A program made the position numbers and the translations under genes. From a virus, in IMG/VR virus record IMGVR_UViG_3300026097_000082, positions 1 through 27,282 of that record: a DNA stretch of 27,282 nt; one strand, 5' to 3'. Shown here piece by piece: positions 5,832-13,933 of the stretch (positions are counted from its first letter, which is position 1; the number at the start of each line of letters is the position of its first letter). The notes below the pieces were generated by a model, which was given only the letters and a program-made list of their open reading frames with translations, had not been told where the DNA came from and ran no database searches.

Positions 5832-5878
5832 GACTGTTAATCCGTAGGTCACTGGTTCGAGCCCAGTTTGGGGAGCCA
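5832..5878 (+). other. attP core: 3' half of a tRNA-Asn(GTT) gene
   Basis: These 47 bases match the anticodon loop (CTGTTAA, anticodon GTT at 5836-5838), the 3' anticodon stem strand, variable loop, T-arm (GGTTCGAGCCC) and acceptor end with CCA of a bacterial tRNA-Asn. The 5' half is absent: bases before 5832 do not form the D-arm or the 5' acceptor strand, so it is not a working tRNA. Tyrosine integrases commonly insert at tRNA 3' ends, with the phage carrying this segment to restore the gene. The integrase gene ends 17 bases away. The expected attB is a host tRNA-Asn gene. Confidence 0.88.
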
Positions 5879-5894
5879 AAAAACTCCAAGTAAA

Positions 5895-6962
5895 TCAACC
5901 GTTTACCACACGAAGTGCAGGACGGTTGGGTAAGTTCGGTTCAGGGTGTGGCGTGATTTTGACGTTGCCAGTGTAGCGCGCCAAGTCATCGGCACTCAGG
6001 TGGGCGTAGCGATTCAACATCGACAACGTTTTCCACCCGCCCAAGCGCTGCAACGTCAGCATCGGGGTACCTGCCTGGGCGTGCCACGAAGCCCATGAGT
6101 GCCTGAGATCGTGAAACCTAAAGCCCTCTGGCAACCCCGCGGCCTGTACCGCTTTGGCAAACGGCCGTCTGTCGATTTCTCTGGTCTGCCTGCCCGCCCG
6201 CGCAAAGACATACTGACTATGTAAATCTTTACGCCGCATGACCACAGTCAAAGCCTCATCGTTTAACGGCACAGCTCTACCAGACTTTGACTTTGCCTTG
6301 GAACCCAAGACCGACACCAAACCTCTGTCCACGTTTACTTGCGCCCACTCCAGGCTCAGGATTTCTCCTGCCCTCATGCCTGTTGCCAACGCAAACGTGC
6401 AGACATCACGCATCCAACCTTCTGGCAGTGCTTCTAAAAAGATGACTGCCTGTTCCTTGGTCATGAAGTCCTCACGCAATGGGGACTCGGCAAACTTTTG
6501 GATGTAGGGTGTCTTGGCCAACCATCCCCGCTTGTGGGCGTCGTTAAGCAGCTTGCTTAACGTGGCCAGGTAGCGGTTCTTGGTGGCACCGGACAATGGT
6601 TGCGATTTGCCATAGCGATTGCGTTTGTGCGTGGGCAACGCGTTATGTATCACTTCCGTTGTTAAAGAACAAATCGTATTGCCGCTAAACTGCTCGCACC
6701 AAAACTTTACGTGCTGCACTTTCGAGCCGTAGTCACGTGTGTGAGCGTGTTGCTTTAAGAACTCCAACGCCGCCTCGTCAAACGTGTACTGCCGCTGCTC
6801 GCCTAAGTGCCTAGTGCGCCACAACTGGGCTTTCACCCGGTCGTGGTACTCCTGAGCCTCTACTTTGTCGAACGTCCCAGTAGAGCGTCTAACTCTTTTT
6901 GAACCATCAACTGCGATGTCGATGTAGTAGAAGCCTGATTTTGGGTGCTTGTAGATTGACAT
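5895..6962 (-). CDS. int: Tyrosine-family phage integrase
   Basis: A 355-aa site-specific recombinase for insertion at attP. The N-terminal arm-type/AP2-like segment (about residues 1-50) and core-binding domain (about 58-155) precede the catalytic domain. Catalytic residues seen are Arg197 (Thr-Gly-Met-Arg-Ala-Gly-Glu), His284-x-x-Arg287-His288, Trp310 (Gly-Gly-Trp) and nucleophile Tyr319. The start ATG has a good GGAGAC site, though it lies inside the upstream gene (103-base overlap). It is the last gene of the leftward operon and adjoins the attachment site. All catalytic residues are intact, so it should be active. Confidence 0.95.
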   Translation of the reverse strand: MSIYKHPKSGFYYIDIAVDGSKRVRRSTGTFDKVEAQEYHDRVKAQLWRTRHLGEQRQYTFDEAALEFLKQHAHTRDYGSKVQHVKFWCEQFSGNTICSLTTEVIHNALPTHKRNRYGKSQPLSGATKNRYLATLSKLLNDAHKRGWLAKTPYIQKFAESPLREDFMTKEQAVIFLEALPEGWMRDVCTFALATGMRAGEILSLEWAQVNVDRGLVSVLGSKAKSKSGRAVPLNDEALTVVMRRKDLHSQYVFARAGRQTREIDRRPFAKAVQAAGLPEGFRFHDLRHSWASWHAQAGTPMLTLQRLGGWKTLSMLNRYAHLSADDLARYTGNVKITPHPEPNLPNRPALRVVNG

Positions 6963-7168
6963 GTTTCGTCTCCGTCTCGCACCGACAGCGAGACAACTTT
7001 ACTATGAGTGGCAGATTTTTGAAACTCTTTCAGTGTCGAGGGCCATACGCGCCAGATGCGAGAACCAGGTAGCCGAAAGGCTAAGTCTTTGCGCTTGGCA
7101 AAGATGGTCTGGTAATGCACCCCTAGCATGTCAGCAGCCTGTTGCAAGGTCAGTGCTTTTTCATCCAT
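6860..7168 (-). CDS. Helix-turn-helix protein, excisionase candidate
   Basis: A 102-aa protein starting with GGAG before ATG. Residues about 5-50 form a winged-helix/MerR-like DNA-binding unit (Leu-Thr-Leu-Gln-Gln-Ala-Ala-Asp-Met-Leu-Gly-Val-His then Ile-Trp-Arg-Val), the pattern of excisionase-family DNA-binding domains. The second half is Ser/Thr/Gln-rich and probably disordered. Its position directly before, and overlapping, the integrase gene suggests a recombination directionality factor. A simple regulator cannot be excluded. Confidence 0.7.
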   Translation of the reverse strand: MDEKALTLQQAADMLGVHYQTIFAKRKDLAFRLPGSRIWRVWPSTLKEFQKSATHSKVVSLSVRDGDETCQSTSTQNQASTTSTSQLMVQKELDALLGRSTK

Positions 7169-7448
7169 GTTGATTCTCCAATCTTGCGATCTCTCGGTTG
7201 ATGTACCAAACTGCTTTTTCTAAATCTTGAATGGGGTTGTTCGACTTCAACCCAGCTCGCCAGACGTATTTCGTAGCGTTTCCTAAACAGAAATTCATGT
7301 GTTCGGTGATCTGTATGCACTCCACACCAGACGGATGTTGGGTGTAGTGCGGTGGGCGGTTAACCATGTCATCGTTCGGTACTTCATTTTCGGACAGGTA
7401 TAGTCGAAGTTCATTTTCCAAAAAATAATTACTGGTTGTATCGTTCAT
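7161..7448 (-). CDS. DUF3310 family protein
   Basis: A 95-aa protein with the DUF3310 signature: Val-Asn-Arg-Pro-Pro-His-Tyr, His-Pro-Ser-Gly-Val-Glu-Cys-Ile, then Gly-Asn-Ala-Thr-Lys-Tyr-Val-Trp-Arg-Ala-Gly and a final helix Asp-Leu-Glu-Lys-Ala-x-Trp-Tyr. The family is widespread in phages next to replication genes and is related to T7 gp1.7-type nucleotide-metabolism proteins, but the reaction is not certain here. The leader (AAGGAGAACCAA before ATG) is identical to that of the next upstream gene, suggesting similar translation rates. Confidence 0.88.
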   Translation of the reverse strand: MNDTTSNYFLENELRLYLSENEVPNDDMVNRPPHYTQHPSGVECIQITEHMNFCLGNATKYVWRAGLKSNNPIQDLEKAVWYINREIARLENQHG

Positions 7449-7459
7449 TTGGTTCTCCT

Positions 7460-7846
7460 TTAATCTTTAGGTACAAACCAACTTATTTCAGTTTGGCCTT
7501 TATGCTGCCCTATAGCTAAATACAGCATGGGCTGCCCGTCTAAACCGGCTTGGCAAATCTCGCACCAAAAACCTATCAACACCCCGTTGCGTCTTTCGCT
7601 TGGATTGTCAGTTTGTACGTCACCGCCTGAATGCAGGTTTACGGCTTCCCCGTTGACGCTCAAAATCAATCCTCTTTCCCAATCTTCTTTTGGCCGATTA
7701 AAAACATATACAGACTCATGGTGCAAACACCCTTCATGACCTCCGTAGGGAGCACAAACGGGGCAAGTTAAAAGGCCTTTCAAACCGTAGCCTGCCCGTT
7801 CAATATGCGTTTGCACTTCTTCGTAATCAAGGTTAAATAGTTTCAT
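7460..7846 (-). CDS. Hypothetical protein with two Cys pairs (128 aa)
   Basis: No family is recognised. The protein has Cys-Pro-Val-Cys near residue 28 with nearby His residues, and Cys-Glu-Ile-Cys near residue 95. Such paired CxxC motifs often bind zinc. It has no signal peptide or membrane segment. It shares the AAGGAGAACCAA leader with the DUF3310 gene and overlaps the helicase stop by four bases, so it is co-translated in the replication operon. Confidence 0.75.
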   Translation of the reverse strand: MKLFNLDYEEVQTHIERAGYGLKGLLTCPVCAPYGGHEGCLHHESVYVFNRPKEDWERGLILSVNGEAVNLHSGGDVQTDNPSERRNGVLIGFWCEICQAGLDGQPMLYLAIGQHKGQTEISWFVPKD

Positions 7847-9222
7847 TTGGTTCTCCTTTTCATCGCTTCTAGTAAGACGTCCTGAACCGCCCGCTTGGTG
7901 CGCAACCGATTCATGACCAATTCATCAATAGAGTCCGGCACCACTAAGTGGTGCACAAACACCGGGCGGTCGTATCCCGATTGCTTTTGCCGTGCTGGGC
8001 CGATGCGCTCGATAATCTGCAAGTAGTTCTCTAGGCTCCAGTCCATGCTGAAAAACACCAAGATGTTGCCGCCGTGCTGCAACGACAACCCGTGGCCGGC
8101 ACTCTGGGGGTGCGCGAGCATCACCGGGATTTCTCCGGCGTTCCAGCGCTCAATGGTCTGCGGGTTTTGGTCCATGGCGACTGCTTGGGGGAAAGCCTTG
8201 AGAAGTCGAGCCAAGTCGGACTTGAACTTGTACGCAACCAGTACCGGCGAGCCGCTGGCCTCTTCAATAATTGAATCCAGTGCATGAATCTTCTCATCGT
8301 GTATGACCTCCCAGTCGGTGTTGCCGCCGTCCAAATACACGGCGCCACTGCAAATTTGTAAGCATTTCATAGACTTAGCCGCTGCGTTTGCCGCTTCCAC
8401 GCCTTCGTCCTTTAGCTCGGCAAAGAAATAATCTTCCATGTCCTGATACGTCTTGCGTGCGGATTGCGGCAACGGCACTGACAGAACATTGACCACGGGC
8501 TCATCAATGTTCAGGTGATCCTTGGCGTCGATGGTCAGGCAAATGTCAGACAGCTTTTCCTGAATCTCGGTTCTGGCATGAGGCAGCGCAATCAGTTTCT
8601 TGGCGTGAGCGTTTGGGCCGACTTGCTCGGATCGAAACCAACGTTTCTCAAATCCGTTAAAGGATTGCCCCAAACGCCAACCGCGATCCAAAAACCAAAT
8701 CTGCCCCCACAAATCCGTTAAACCTTGCGGACTTGGGGTGCCAGTCAGCAACACCATGCGATCGACCTTGGTGTGCGCCACCTTAGCCAAAAACCGAGCA
8801 CGCTTTGACCCGCCGTTTAATCGGTAAGACTTCAGCCTGGTCGATTCGTCAATCACCACCGTCCTAAACGGCCACGCATCACCCAGCTCTTTGACCAACT
8901 GAGGTAGCAGCTCGAAATTGATGGTATTGATGTCGGCCAAGTTGACAAACGCCTTGGCACGCTGCGCCACCGTGCCGCCAATAAACTTGCAACTTAGGTG
9001 TTGGGTAATAGGCCACTTGGCCACCTCACTGGGCCACGTGTGCTTGGCCACTCGCAAGGGGGCGACTACTAGCACTGGCAACACGTCTTCCATTAAGTCA
9101 AGCGTGCTGATGGCGTGCAACGTGGCCAAGCTTTTGCCCATGCCCATGGACGCCCAAATTGCGCACCGTGGGGTGTCCATGATGTGCCTAGCAATGTCGT
9201 GCTGGTAGCTATGCAGTTTCAT
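7843..9222 (-). CDS. SNF2/DEAD-like phage helicase (superfamily 2)
   Basis: A 459-aa ATPase with the order of superfamily 2 motifs: Q-like Ser-Tyr-Gln at the N-terminus, Walker A ASMGMGKS (about 24-31), motif Ia Val-Val-Ala-Pro-Leu, motif II Asp-Glu-Ser-Thr (125-128), motif III Leu-Thr-Gly-Thr-Pro (159-163), and in the C-terminal half Ala-His-Pro-x-Ser-Ala-Gly-His-Gly and Gln-Ile-Ile-Glu-Arg-Ile-Gly-x-Ala-Arg-Gln (motifs V and VI). Phage proteins of this type sit in replication modules with a VRR-NUC nuclease and DNA polymerase, as here. They probably remodel DNA or unwind branched forms. It overlaps the nuclease gene by 14 bases. Confidence 0.9.
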   Translation of the reverse strand: MKLHSYQHDIARHIMDTPRCAIWASMGMGKSLATLHAISTLDLMEDVLPVLVVAPLRVAKHTWPSEVAKWPITQHLSCKFIGGTVAQRAKAFVNLADINTINFELLPQLVKELGDAWPFRTVVIDESTRLKSYRLNGGSKRARFLAKVAHTKVDRMVLLTGTPSPQGLTDLWGQIWFLDRGWRLGQSFNGFEKRWFRSEQVGPNAHAKKLIALPHARTEIQEKLSDICLTIDAKDHLNIDEPVVNVLSVPLPQSARKTYQDMEDYFFAELKDEGVEAANAAAKSMKCLQICSGAVYLDGGNTDWEVIHDEKIHALDSIIEEASGSPVLVAYKFKSDLARLLKAFPQAVAMDQNPQTIERWNAGEIPVMLAHPQSAGHGLSLQHGGNILVFFSMDWSLENYLQIIERIGPARQKQSGYDRPVFVHHLVVPDSIDELVMNRLRTKRAVQDVLLEAMKRRTK

Positions 9223-9484
9223 TTAAAAATTCATCCACTTGTTCTTTGCTATCGATAACTAAAACCCTGACACCTAGACTGCGTAACTTCTGATGCAATC
9301 GTGCTTGGTGCGGTTTTGCTTTTTGGTTTGGCGCTTTCAGTTCCACAAACACCATCACGCCTTGGGGCAGAATCACTAGCCGGTCGGGTGCGCCTCTGAT
9401 GCTGACCCAATCCTGCTTGACTGCCATGCCGCCTCTGGCTTGAACCTGGCGACGCAAGTACGCCTCAATGGTGCGTTCGCGCAA
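9209..9484 (-). CDS. VRR-NUC domain nuclease
   Basis: A 91-aa protein that is essentially one VRR-NUC domain of the PD-(D/E)XK nuclease superfamily. Visible features are Gly-Ala-Pro-Asp-Arg (D about 34), Val-Phe-Val-Glu-Leu-Lys (E and K as catalytic pair, about 47-51), then Gln-x-x-Leu-His-Gln-Lys-Leu and a final Val-Leu-Val-Ile-Asp strand. It likely cuts structured or branched DNA. TTG at 9484 is the start: the sequence AAGGAG, formed from the last codons of the polymerase gene, lies at the right distance and no suitable ATG exists near the N-terminus. Confidence 0.9.
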   Translation of the reverse strand: MRERTIEAYLRRQVQARGGMAVKQDWVSIRGAPDRLVILPQGVMVFVELKAPNQKAKPHQARLHQKLRSLGVRVLVIDSKEQVDEFLNETA

Positions 9485-9487
9485 GCT

Positions 9488-11548
9488 CTACTCCTTCCGA
9501 TAACGTGTTGTTTCGTAACCGGCTGCCGCTAACGGCAAACCTTTGGCCCAGTCTGGTGGCGTAGCCATGATCGCTGACAGCTCTTCGTGAGTGAAACGGT
9601 CGTTGTCAGGTACTTCACAAATCAATTCATCGTGAACAGACGAAACGATGGCGTAACCGCCAAACTCTGCCATGGCTAGGCCATTTGTAAGCACGTCTCT
9701 GGCCACGGCTTGGCACAGGTTTTCGAAAATCTTGCCGCCATACGTGCTGATGCGCCCCCACTTACGGGTGTACTGATTCAGTCCTGCGTAACTGACTTTG
9801 CCTTCATCATCGACTCGGGGCTGTGGGTAACACAGCAACCGACCCGATGGCATCTTGATACGCAACCAACCGCGCACAGCGTTAAACACCAACTTGCCCG
9901 CTTTAAATTTTTCATTGGGGTGTTGAATGGCTAAAACGGCCGACTCTTCCAACTCTTTCCACAGCCGCGTAATGTTTGGATGCGCTTTGCGCCAAGCACG
10001 TTTAACGCCGTCACACGCCACGAACGTGTCGCGCTCAAGTCCAAAGGTGTTGCTGCCTTCTTCCTTGCAATAGTTCCAATACCGCTGCGCTTGTTCCAGT
10101 AACTCATCTGGCAAGGTCGGTAGCACCTTGTCGGCCATGTCGTTTAAATCAATACGGTAGATAGCTGCAAAACTTTTAAACGCACCTACCGCACCCTGGT
10201 ACCCTAATGCCAGTTCTTGAACCTTGCCCACGGATCTCTCATCTGGCCCCACCGTATCGACACTCACGCCAAACGACTTGGCATAGGCCATCTTGTACAG
10301 GTCAGGCCCCGTGCCGGCGTCAAACTCTCGAAACGCCTGCACCTTCCAGTCTTCGCCAGCCAACCACGCAGCGACCCGTCCTTCAATGTTGCTCAGGTCA
10401 CTGACCACTAGCTTCTTGCCTTCGGGGGCGATTAGGCACCCACGCACCGCTGAACTGGTTAACGCCGACACGTTGTCAAACATCAAATCCGCGCAACCGA
10501 GCTTGAGCGCCGCAATACCATGTTCAAGCTCAGTGCCTTTGACGCTGCCTCGCGGCAAGTTTTGCAACTGAACTAAGCGGCCTGCGAACCTTCCGGTTCG
10601 GCTAGCACCGCAGTACTGCAACGTGCCACGTAGCCGGCCGTCTTCGTTGGTACAGTGCTGAAACTTGGGGTACTTGGCATTGCTTGACATGCTGGCTTCG
10701 AGTCGGATGCGCAACAGCTCTTTAACCGGCTCTGGCAAGTCAGGGTCTTCGAGCCTGCGTTCCAACGTGCTGGTACGCAAATCAGGCAGGCTCACGCCGT
10801 ACTCTTTCAGTATGTGTGCCAGTAACGCATCGCGCTGACTAGCCGAGTTGACGTCGCCCCCAGTCTTGTCTTGTGTTTCTTTAGACAAACGAGCCTTTTC
10901 TTTTTTGACCGCATCAATAGCCGCTTGAACCAAGTCAAGGTCAACGGCCACGCCTCGGTCATTGATGCGCTGGTCTAAGTGCCACAGCGCAAGCTCGGCG
11001 TCTTTGTAGTTCCACTTGGGCAACTTGCCGTGCAATACGCGCATGGCCTGCACGTCTTGGCGAGCGTAGTGAACAAACTGCGCCCACTCGTCTGGATGCG
11101 TCTCTTTGTTGGCTCGACGCAATTTTCGATTAGCAGGCTGCGGCTTGCAAAAAAGCTGAATGAGTTTCTGCCCATCAGCATCTTTGGCTTCGTCTGCGTC
11201 TAGTCCGTACACTTGGCACAGCACACCAAGCGCACCGGGCAGGGAATGTGCCAAAGCCTGTGCCATGGTGCAACGCCAACGTTCAATTTCGGTTTCCATT
11301 TGCCACGCATGGCGCAGCACCACTCGGTCAAACTGAGCGTTATGTGCAACCAGGGTCACGTTGGGGTCAAGTAGCGCTTTGGTAAGCTCATCGTTTGCCG
11401 TCTCGACCACGTGCACTGGCCCATCGTCAAGGGCGTAAGCCGCAAGCAAAATCTCAGACTCTGGCGCATACCGATACACGCCAGACTGTTTAAGATTGAC
11501 CTCGCTATAAACCTCTAAATCAAAATATAGAATTTTGGGATTTGACAT
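9488..11548 (-). CDS. Family A DNA polymerase with 3'-5' exonuclease
   Basis: A 686-aa replicative phage polymerase. The N-terminal DnaQ-like exonuclease has Phe-Asp-Leu-Glu (D10, E12), Ala-His-Asn-x-x-Phe-Asp (D74) and Tyr-x-x-x-Asp (D165), so proofreading residues are present. The polymerase domain has motif A Asp-Leu-Ser-Asn-Ile-Glu-Gly-Arg (about 384-391), motif B with Lys...Leu-Gly-Tyr-Gln-Gly (about 442-452) and motif C Val-His-Asp-Glu (638-641). Motif A carries Gly where many relatives have Leu or Ala. It stops four bases before the nuclease start. Its leader contains a small upstream reading frame. Confidence 0.95.
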   Translation of the reverse strand: MSNPKILYFDLEVYSEVNLKQSGVYRYAPESEILLAAYALDDGPVHVVETANDELTKALLDPNVTLVAHNAQFDRVVLRHAWQMETEIERWRCTMAQALAHSLPGALGVLCQVYGLDADEAKDADGQKLIQLFCKPQPANRKLRRANKETHPDEWAQFVHYARQDVQAMRVLHGKLPKWNYKDAELALWHLDQRINDRGVAVDLDLVQAAIDAVKKEKARLSKETQDKTGGDVNSASQRDALLAHILKEYGVSLPDLRTSTLERRLEDPDLPEPVKELLRIRLEASMSSNAKYPKFQHCTNEDGRLRGTLQYCGASRTGRFAGRLVQLQNLPRGSVKGTELEHGIAALKLGCADLMFDNVSALTSSAVRGCLIAPEGKKLVVSDLSNIEGRVAAWLAGEDWKVQAFREFDAGTGPDLYKMAYAKSFGVSVDTVGPDERSVGKVQELALGYQGAVGAFKSFAAIYRIDLNDMADKVLPTLPDELLEQAQRYWNYCKEEGSNTFGLERDTFVACDGVKRAWRKAHPNITRLWKELEESAVLAIQHPNEKFKAGKLVFNAVRGWLRIKMPSGRLLCYPQPRVDDEGKVSYAGLNQYTRKWGRISTYGGKIFENLCQAVARDVLTNGLAMAEFGGYAIVSSVHDELICEVPDNDRFTHEELSAIMATPPDWAKGLPLAAAGYETTRYRKE

Positions 11549-11598
11549 GGTATGATTTCCATCAGGAATGACATGATTCCTATGCGTTTACAGACTTA

Positions 11599-11630
11599 CC
11601 CCGGTGTGGCAGCACCGGGGTTTTCTTTTT
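11599..11630 (+). terminator. Rightward intrinsic terminator inside the leftward operon
   Basis: An 8-bp stem CCCCGGTG/CACCGGGG (11599-11606 with 11613-11620, 6-nt loop) is followed by TTTTCTTTTT. The T run follows the hairpin only on the plus strand. In the leftward mRNA the same stem lies between the DUF2815 gene and the polymerase gene without a T run, so leftward transcription should pass. It may block antisense transcription or act as an mRNA processing or stability element. Confidence 0.7.
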
Positions 11631-12189
11631 AGAGCAGGTCATCTTCGGTCTCTTCGACCGCTTCAATGGCCTCAAACTCGTCGCCGTTAGACTTCACGGG
11701 GCCTCCTCCAAACGCATCGCCGTCACCGGCAAACTGCACCGCAATCAACGTGCAACGAATGCCGCTGTACTGGCCGTCTTGCGCCCAAATGTCTACGGAC
11801 GCGTTAACAAAACACCCTGCGTAAACGCGACCGTTGTCTGCATGAATTGGGGTCTTGTCTGCGTCAAATACTGCGACTGGACCGTCTTTGTCTTTACGGT
11901 TGCCAGACAAAATGAACATGCCCTCATTCTCTTCACGCCCAGTCAGTTCACCGTCCACGTAGCAGCAGGTCTGCTTACTTGAGCGCAGTTTTTTAAGCGT
12001 GGTGGCAGCCTTGCCGCCCCACTTGGCTTTGGCAACTTCAGCGATCGCATCTTCCAATGCTTTATGCGCATCGGTGCCGGGGTCAACCATGAACTGCGCC
12101 TCGTAGCGCAAGGGGCCGGTGCCTTTGAACTGAGAAGGTTCAAAGAGTTTGGGGAAAGACAAACGAACGTTCTTAATCACTACTTTCAT
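11629..12189 (-). CDS. DUF2815 family single-stranded DNA-binding protein
   Basis: A 186-aa protein starting Met-Lys-Val-Val-Ile-Lys-Asn-Val-Arg-Leu-Ser-Phe-Pro-Lys-Leu-Phe, typical of DUF2815, a phage ssDNA-binding family with an OB-like fold. The C-terminus is strongly acidic (Glu-Ala-Val-Glu-Glu-Thr-Glu-Asp-Asp-Leu-Leu), as in SSB proteins, where the acidic tail recruits partners. It lies between the polymerase and the DUF2800 nuclease-like protein, the usual neighbourhood. AAGGAAA precedes the start. A tiny ATG-TCA-TGA frame overlaps the start codon. Confidence 0.87.
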   Translation of the reverse strand: MKVVIKNVRLSFPKLFEPSQFKGTGPLRYEAQFMVDPGTDAHKALEDAIAEVAKAKWGGKAATTLKKLRSSKQTCCYVDGELTGREENEGMFILSGNRKDKDGPVAVFDADKTPIHADNGRVYAGCFVNASVDIWAQDGQYSGIRCTLIAVQFAGDGDAFGGGPVKSNGDEFEAIEAVEETEDDLL

Positions 12190-12203
12190 GACATGTTTCC
12201 TTT

Positions 12204-13388
12204 TTAAAGATGTGCAGCAAAATCGGCTGCGGGGTCAGTCACCAAGGCGTTCCTTGGATCAGATTCGGGGGCGACGGTTGGCGCACCGGGTGCCTGCGAC
12301 ATCATGTCGGCAAGCTTTCGCCACTGGGTGGGGCCAAGCTTTTTGGCCTTGTAAAGTTTCTCCACGTCGGTGGGTGAAACCAGACTGGTCTTGAACATGG
12401 CATCACGTTTTAGACGCATCTGACGCATCAACTCTTCGACTTCAGCGGCATCGACCCACTTGCGTGCGCCTTTGCGACCTTCAACCACTTTGAAGCCTGG
12501 CACCTGCTGACCAGACAACAGTCGCTTGCGTGATTCTTCTTCGACCGCGCCAATCCACGTCTTAATCATGCCAATGGCAGACAGCTTCTTAGCCAACTCA
12601 AAGTTGTCCATCATCTTGGGTTCGCTCTCGCCAGTGAGGTCTTCAAAATCTAAGTCACATGCTTCAAACACAGACGCCGACAGTGCGTCGCACGATGGCG
12701 CATTAGCGCACCACTTGCACTGCACTTCGCCCGGCTCCTTTCTAACCAAGCCGTGCTCGATCTTGTCGATCATGATCGACAGACGCACACCGAACGCTTC
12801 CAAGTCAAAACGGCTTGCACGCCATTCGCTTACGTGGTTTAACCGAGGCTGGATGATGACCAGATCCACGTGATCGACGGGACCTGTCGCTGCTTCGTAG
12901 GCGTGAATGGCAGCCAAGGCGTAGGCCATCAGTTGATCGTTATCTTGCGCATCAACTTTGACGCCCATGCCATACTTCAAATCCACAATCGTGATAGCGC
13001 GGTCTTTCAAAATCACCGCATCGGCTGTGCCTTCTGAATCTTCACCAGTCACACCGGACAGGGGCAACTTTTGTTCAACCATGAGCCTGTGGCCTGCGGC
13101 CATCGATAGCACAGGGTCAACGTATCCCGTTTGAATGTGGCGAGCCATATCGAGCGTGACTTCAATCAGTTCATCGTCTACGTCATAGACGGTGCCGATC
13201 AAGTCGTAAGCTTCAATGCCGCGCTCCAAGCAATCTTGCGCTAACTGATGGGCAGCCGTGCCTTCGTTCGCGTAACTGCTTGAGCCTTCGGAAGGTCGGT
13301 ACCCGTTGCAAAGCCTGATCGCTTTAAGACTAGAAGGGGGGTATTTCTTGGCGTGCGTGCTCGCTTGAATGGGTATGACTTTAGCCAT
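12204..13388 (-). CDS. DUF2800 family protein, Cas4/RecB-like nuclease
   Basis: A 394-aa protein of the phage DUF2800 family, distantly PD-(D/E)XK. The core has Glu-Gly-Thr-Ala-Asp-Ala-Val-Ile followed by Ile-Val-Asp-Leu-Lys-Tyr-Gly (the D...DxK metal site, about residues 119-140) and Asp-Asn-Asp-Gln-Leu-Met-Ala-Tyr-Ala (QxxxY motif). Near residues 223-232 is a cluster Cys-x-x-Cys-Ala-Asn-Ala-Pro-x-Cys, recalling the Fe-S cysteines of Cas4/AddB nucleases. A role in recombination or DNA-end processing is likely. The C-terminal third is helical and charged. It overlaps the upstream gene by 8 bases. Confidence 0.85.
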   Translation of the reverse strand: MAKVIPIQASTHAKKYPPSSLKAIRLCNGYRPSEGSSSYANEGTAAHQLAQDCLERGIEAYDLIGTVYDVDDELIEVTLDMARHIQTGYVDPVLSMAAGHRLMVEQKLPLSGVTGEDSEGTADAVILKDRAITIVDLKYGMGVKVDAQDNDQLMAYALAAIHAYEAATGPVDHVDLVIIQPRLNHVSEWRASRFDLEAFGVRLSIMIDKIEHGLVRKEPGEVQCKWCANAPSCDALSASVFEACDLDFEDLTGESEPKMMDNFELAKKLSAIGMIKTWIGAVEEESRKRLLSGQQVPGFKVVEGRKGARKWVDAAEVEELMRQMRLKRDAMFKTSLVSPTDVEKLYKAKKLGPTQWRKLADMMSQAPGAPTVAPESDPRNALVTDPAADFAAHL

Positions 13389-13782
13389 TGCGAGCCTCCA
13401 TCAACATGTTGCCCACCACTTCCACGACCAGGCCGTGCTGCTCGGGTTCAATGTCTGACAGCTTCTTGGCATTGAATTCGGCTAGCACGTCTACCTGAGC
13501 ATCGCGCCCACATACTTCACCTAACTCGATGAACATCTGGCGCACATCGTCAGGAGAAACCGCAGTCGAGGTGGCAGCCTCGATCTCAGCGGCTACGTCT
13601 GCCTTCTCTTGAAGGCTGTCTGTGGTGGTGGTAGGGGGTGCAACTGCAACATTTGCCAGATTTGGAAAACGCTCGGCCAATCGATCTGCTACTTGGTCGG
13701 CTACCAGTTCGGCAATGATTTCGATGATGCGCCGGTTCTGGTCTTGTTGAAATGCGTCACGGATAGTATCTTTCTTTGTCAT
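13381..13782 (-). CDS. Hypothetical first gene of the replication operon (133 aa)
   Basis: An acidic, Ala/Glu/Val-rich protein, mostly helical by composition, with a Thr-rich linker in the middle (Pro-Pro-Thr-Thr-Thr-Thr near residue 50). No family is recognised. Start ATG has GAGGAAA upstream; the leader resembles the one before the polymerase gene (TAAACGCA, then AGGAA, then ATG). As the first gene after the probable leftward promoter it may have an early role. Confidence 0.7.
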   Translation of the reverse strand: MTKKDTIRDAFQQDQNRRIIEIIAELVADQVADRLAERFPNLANVAVAPPTTTTDSLQEKADVAAEIEAATSTAVSPDDVRQMFIELGEVCGRDAQVDVLAEFNAKKLSDIEPEQHGLVVEVVGNMLMEARNG

Positions 13783-13827
13783 GATTTCCTCTTGCGTTTA
13801 TGCGTGTTTGAATAAACAACAAGACGA

Positions 13828-13856
13828 ATACTATCTAAGAAAATCCGCTACCGCAA
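13828..13856 (-). promoter_or_regulatory. Candidate promoter for the leftward replication operon
   Basis: On the minus strand, TTGCGG (13851-13856) and TAGTAT (13828-13833) are separated by 17 bp. Agreement with sigma70 consensus is moderate (3/6 and 4/6). The repressor transcript appears to end upstream at 13934-13955, so a promoter is needed here. The rest of the 13783-13978 gap is AT-rich and holds no gene. Confidence 0.4.
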
Positions 13857-13933
13857 CCCAAAAATGAGAAATTACTACGAAAATTTTATGCGGGTTTTCC
13901 CTATGTTTTGCGTAAGCCTATGATTGCAAACAA

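Noticed and set aside
5622-5840. 72-aa open frame on the plus strand
   Set aside because: It runs through structured RNA copy B and into the tRNA fragment and lacks a ribosome site or recognisable protein features.
5832-5878. Functional tRNA-Asn gene
   Set aside because: Only the 3' half is present; upstream bases cannot form the D-arm or the acceptor 5' strand, so it is an attachment-site fragment.
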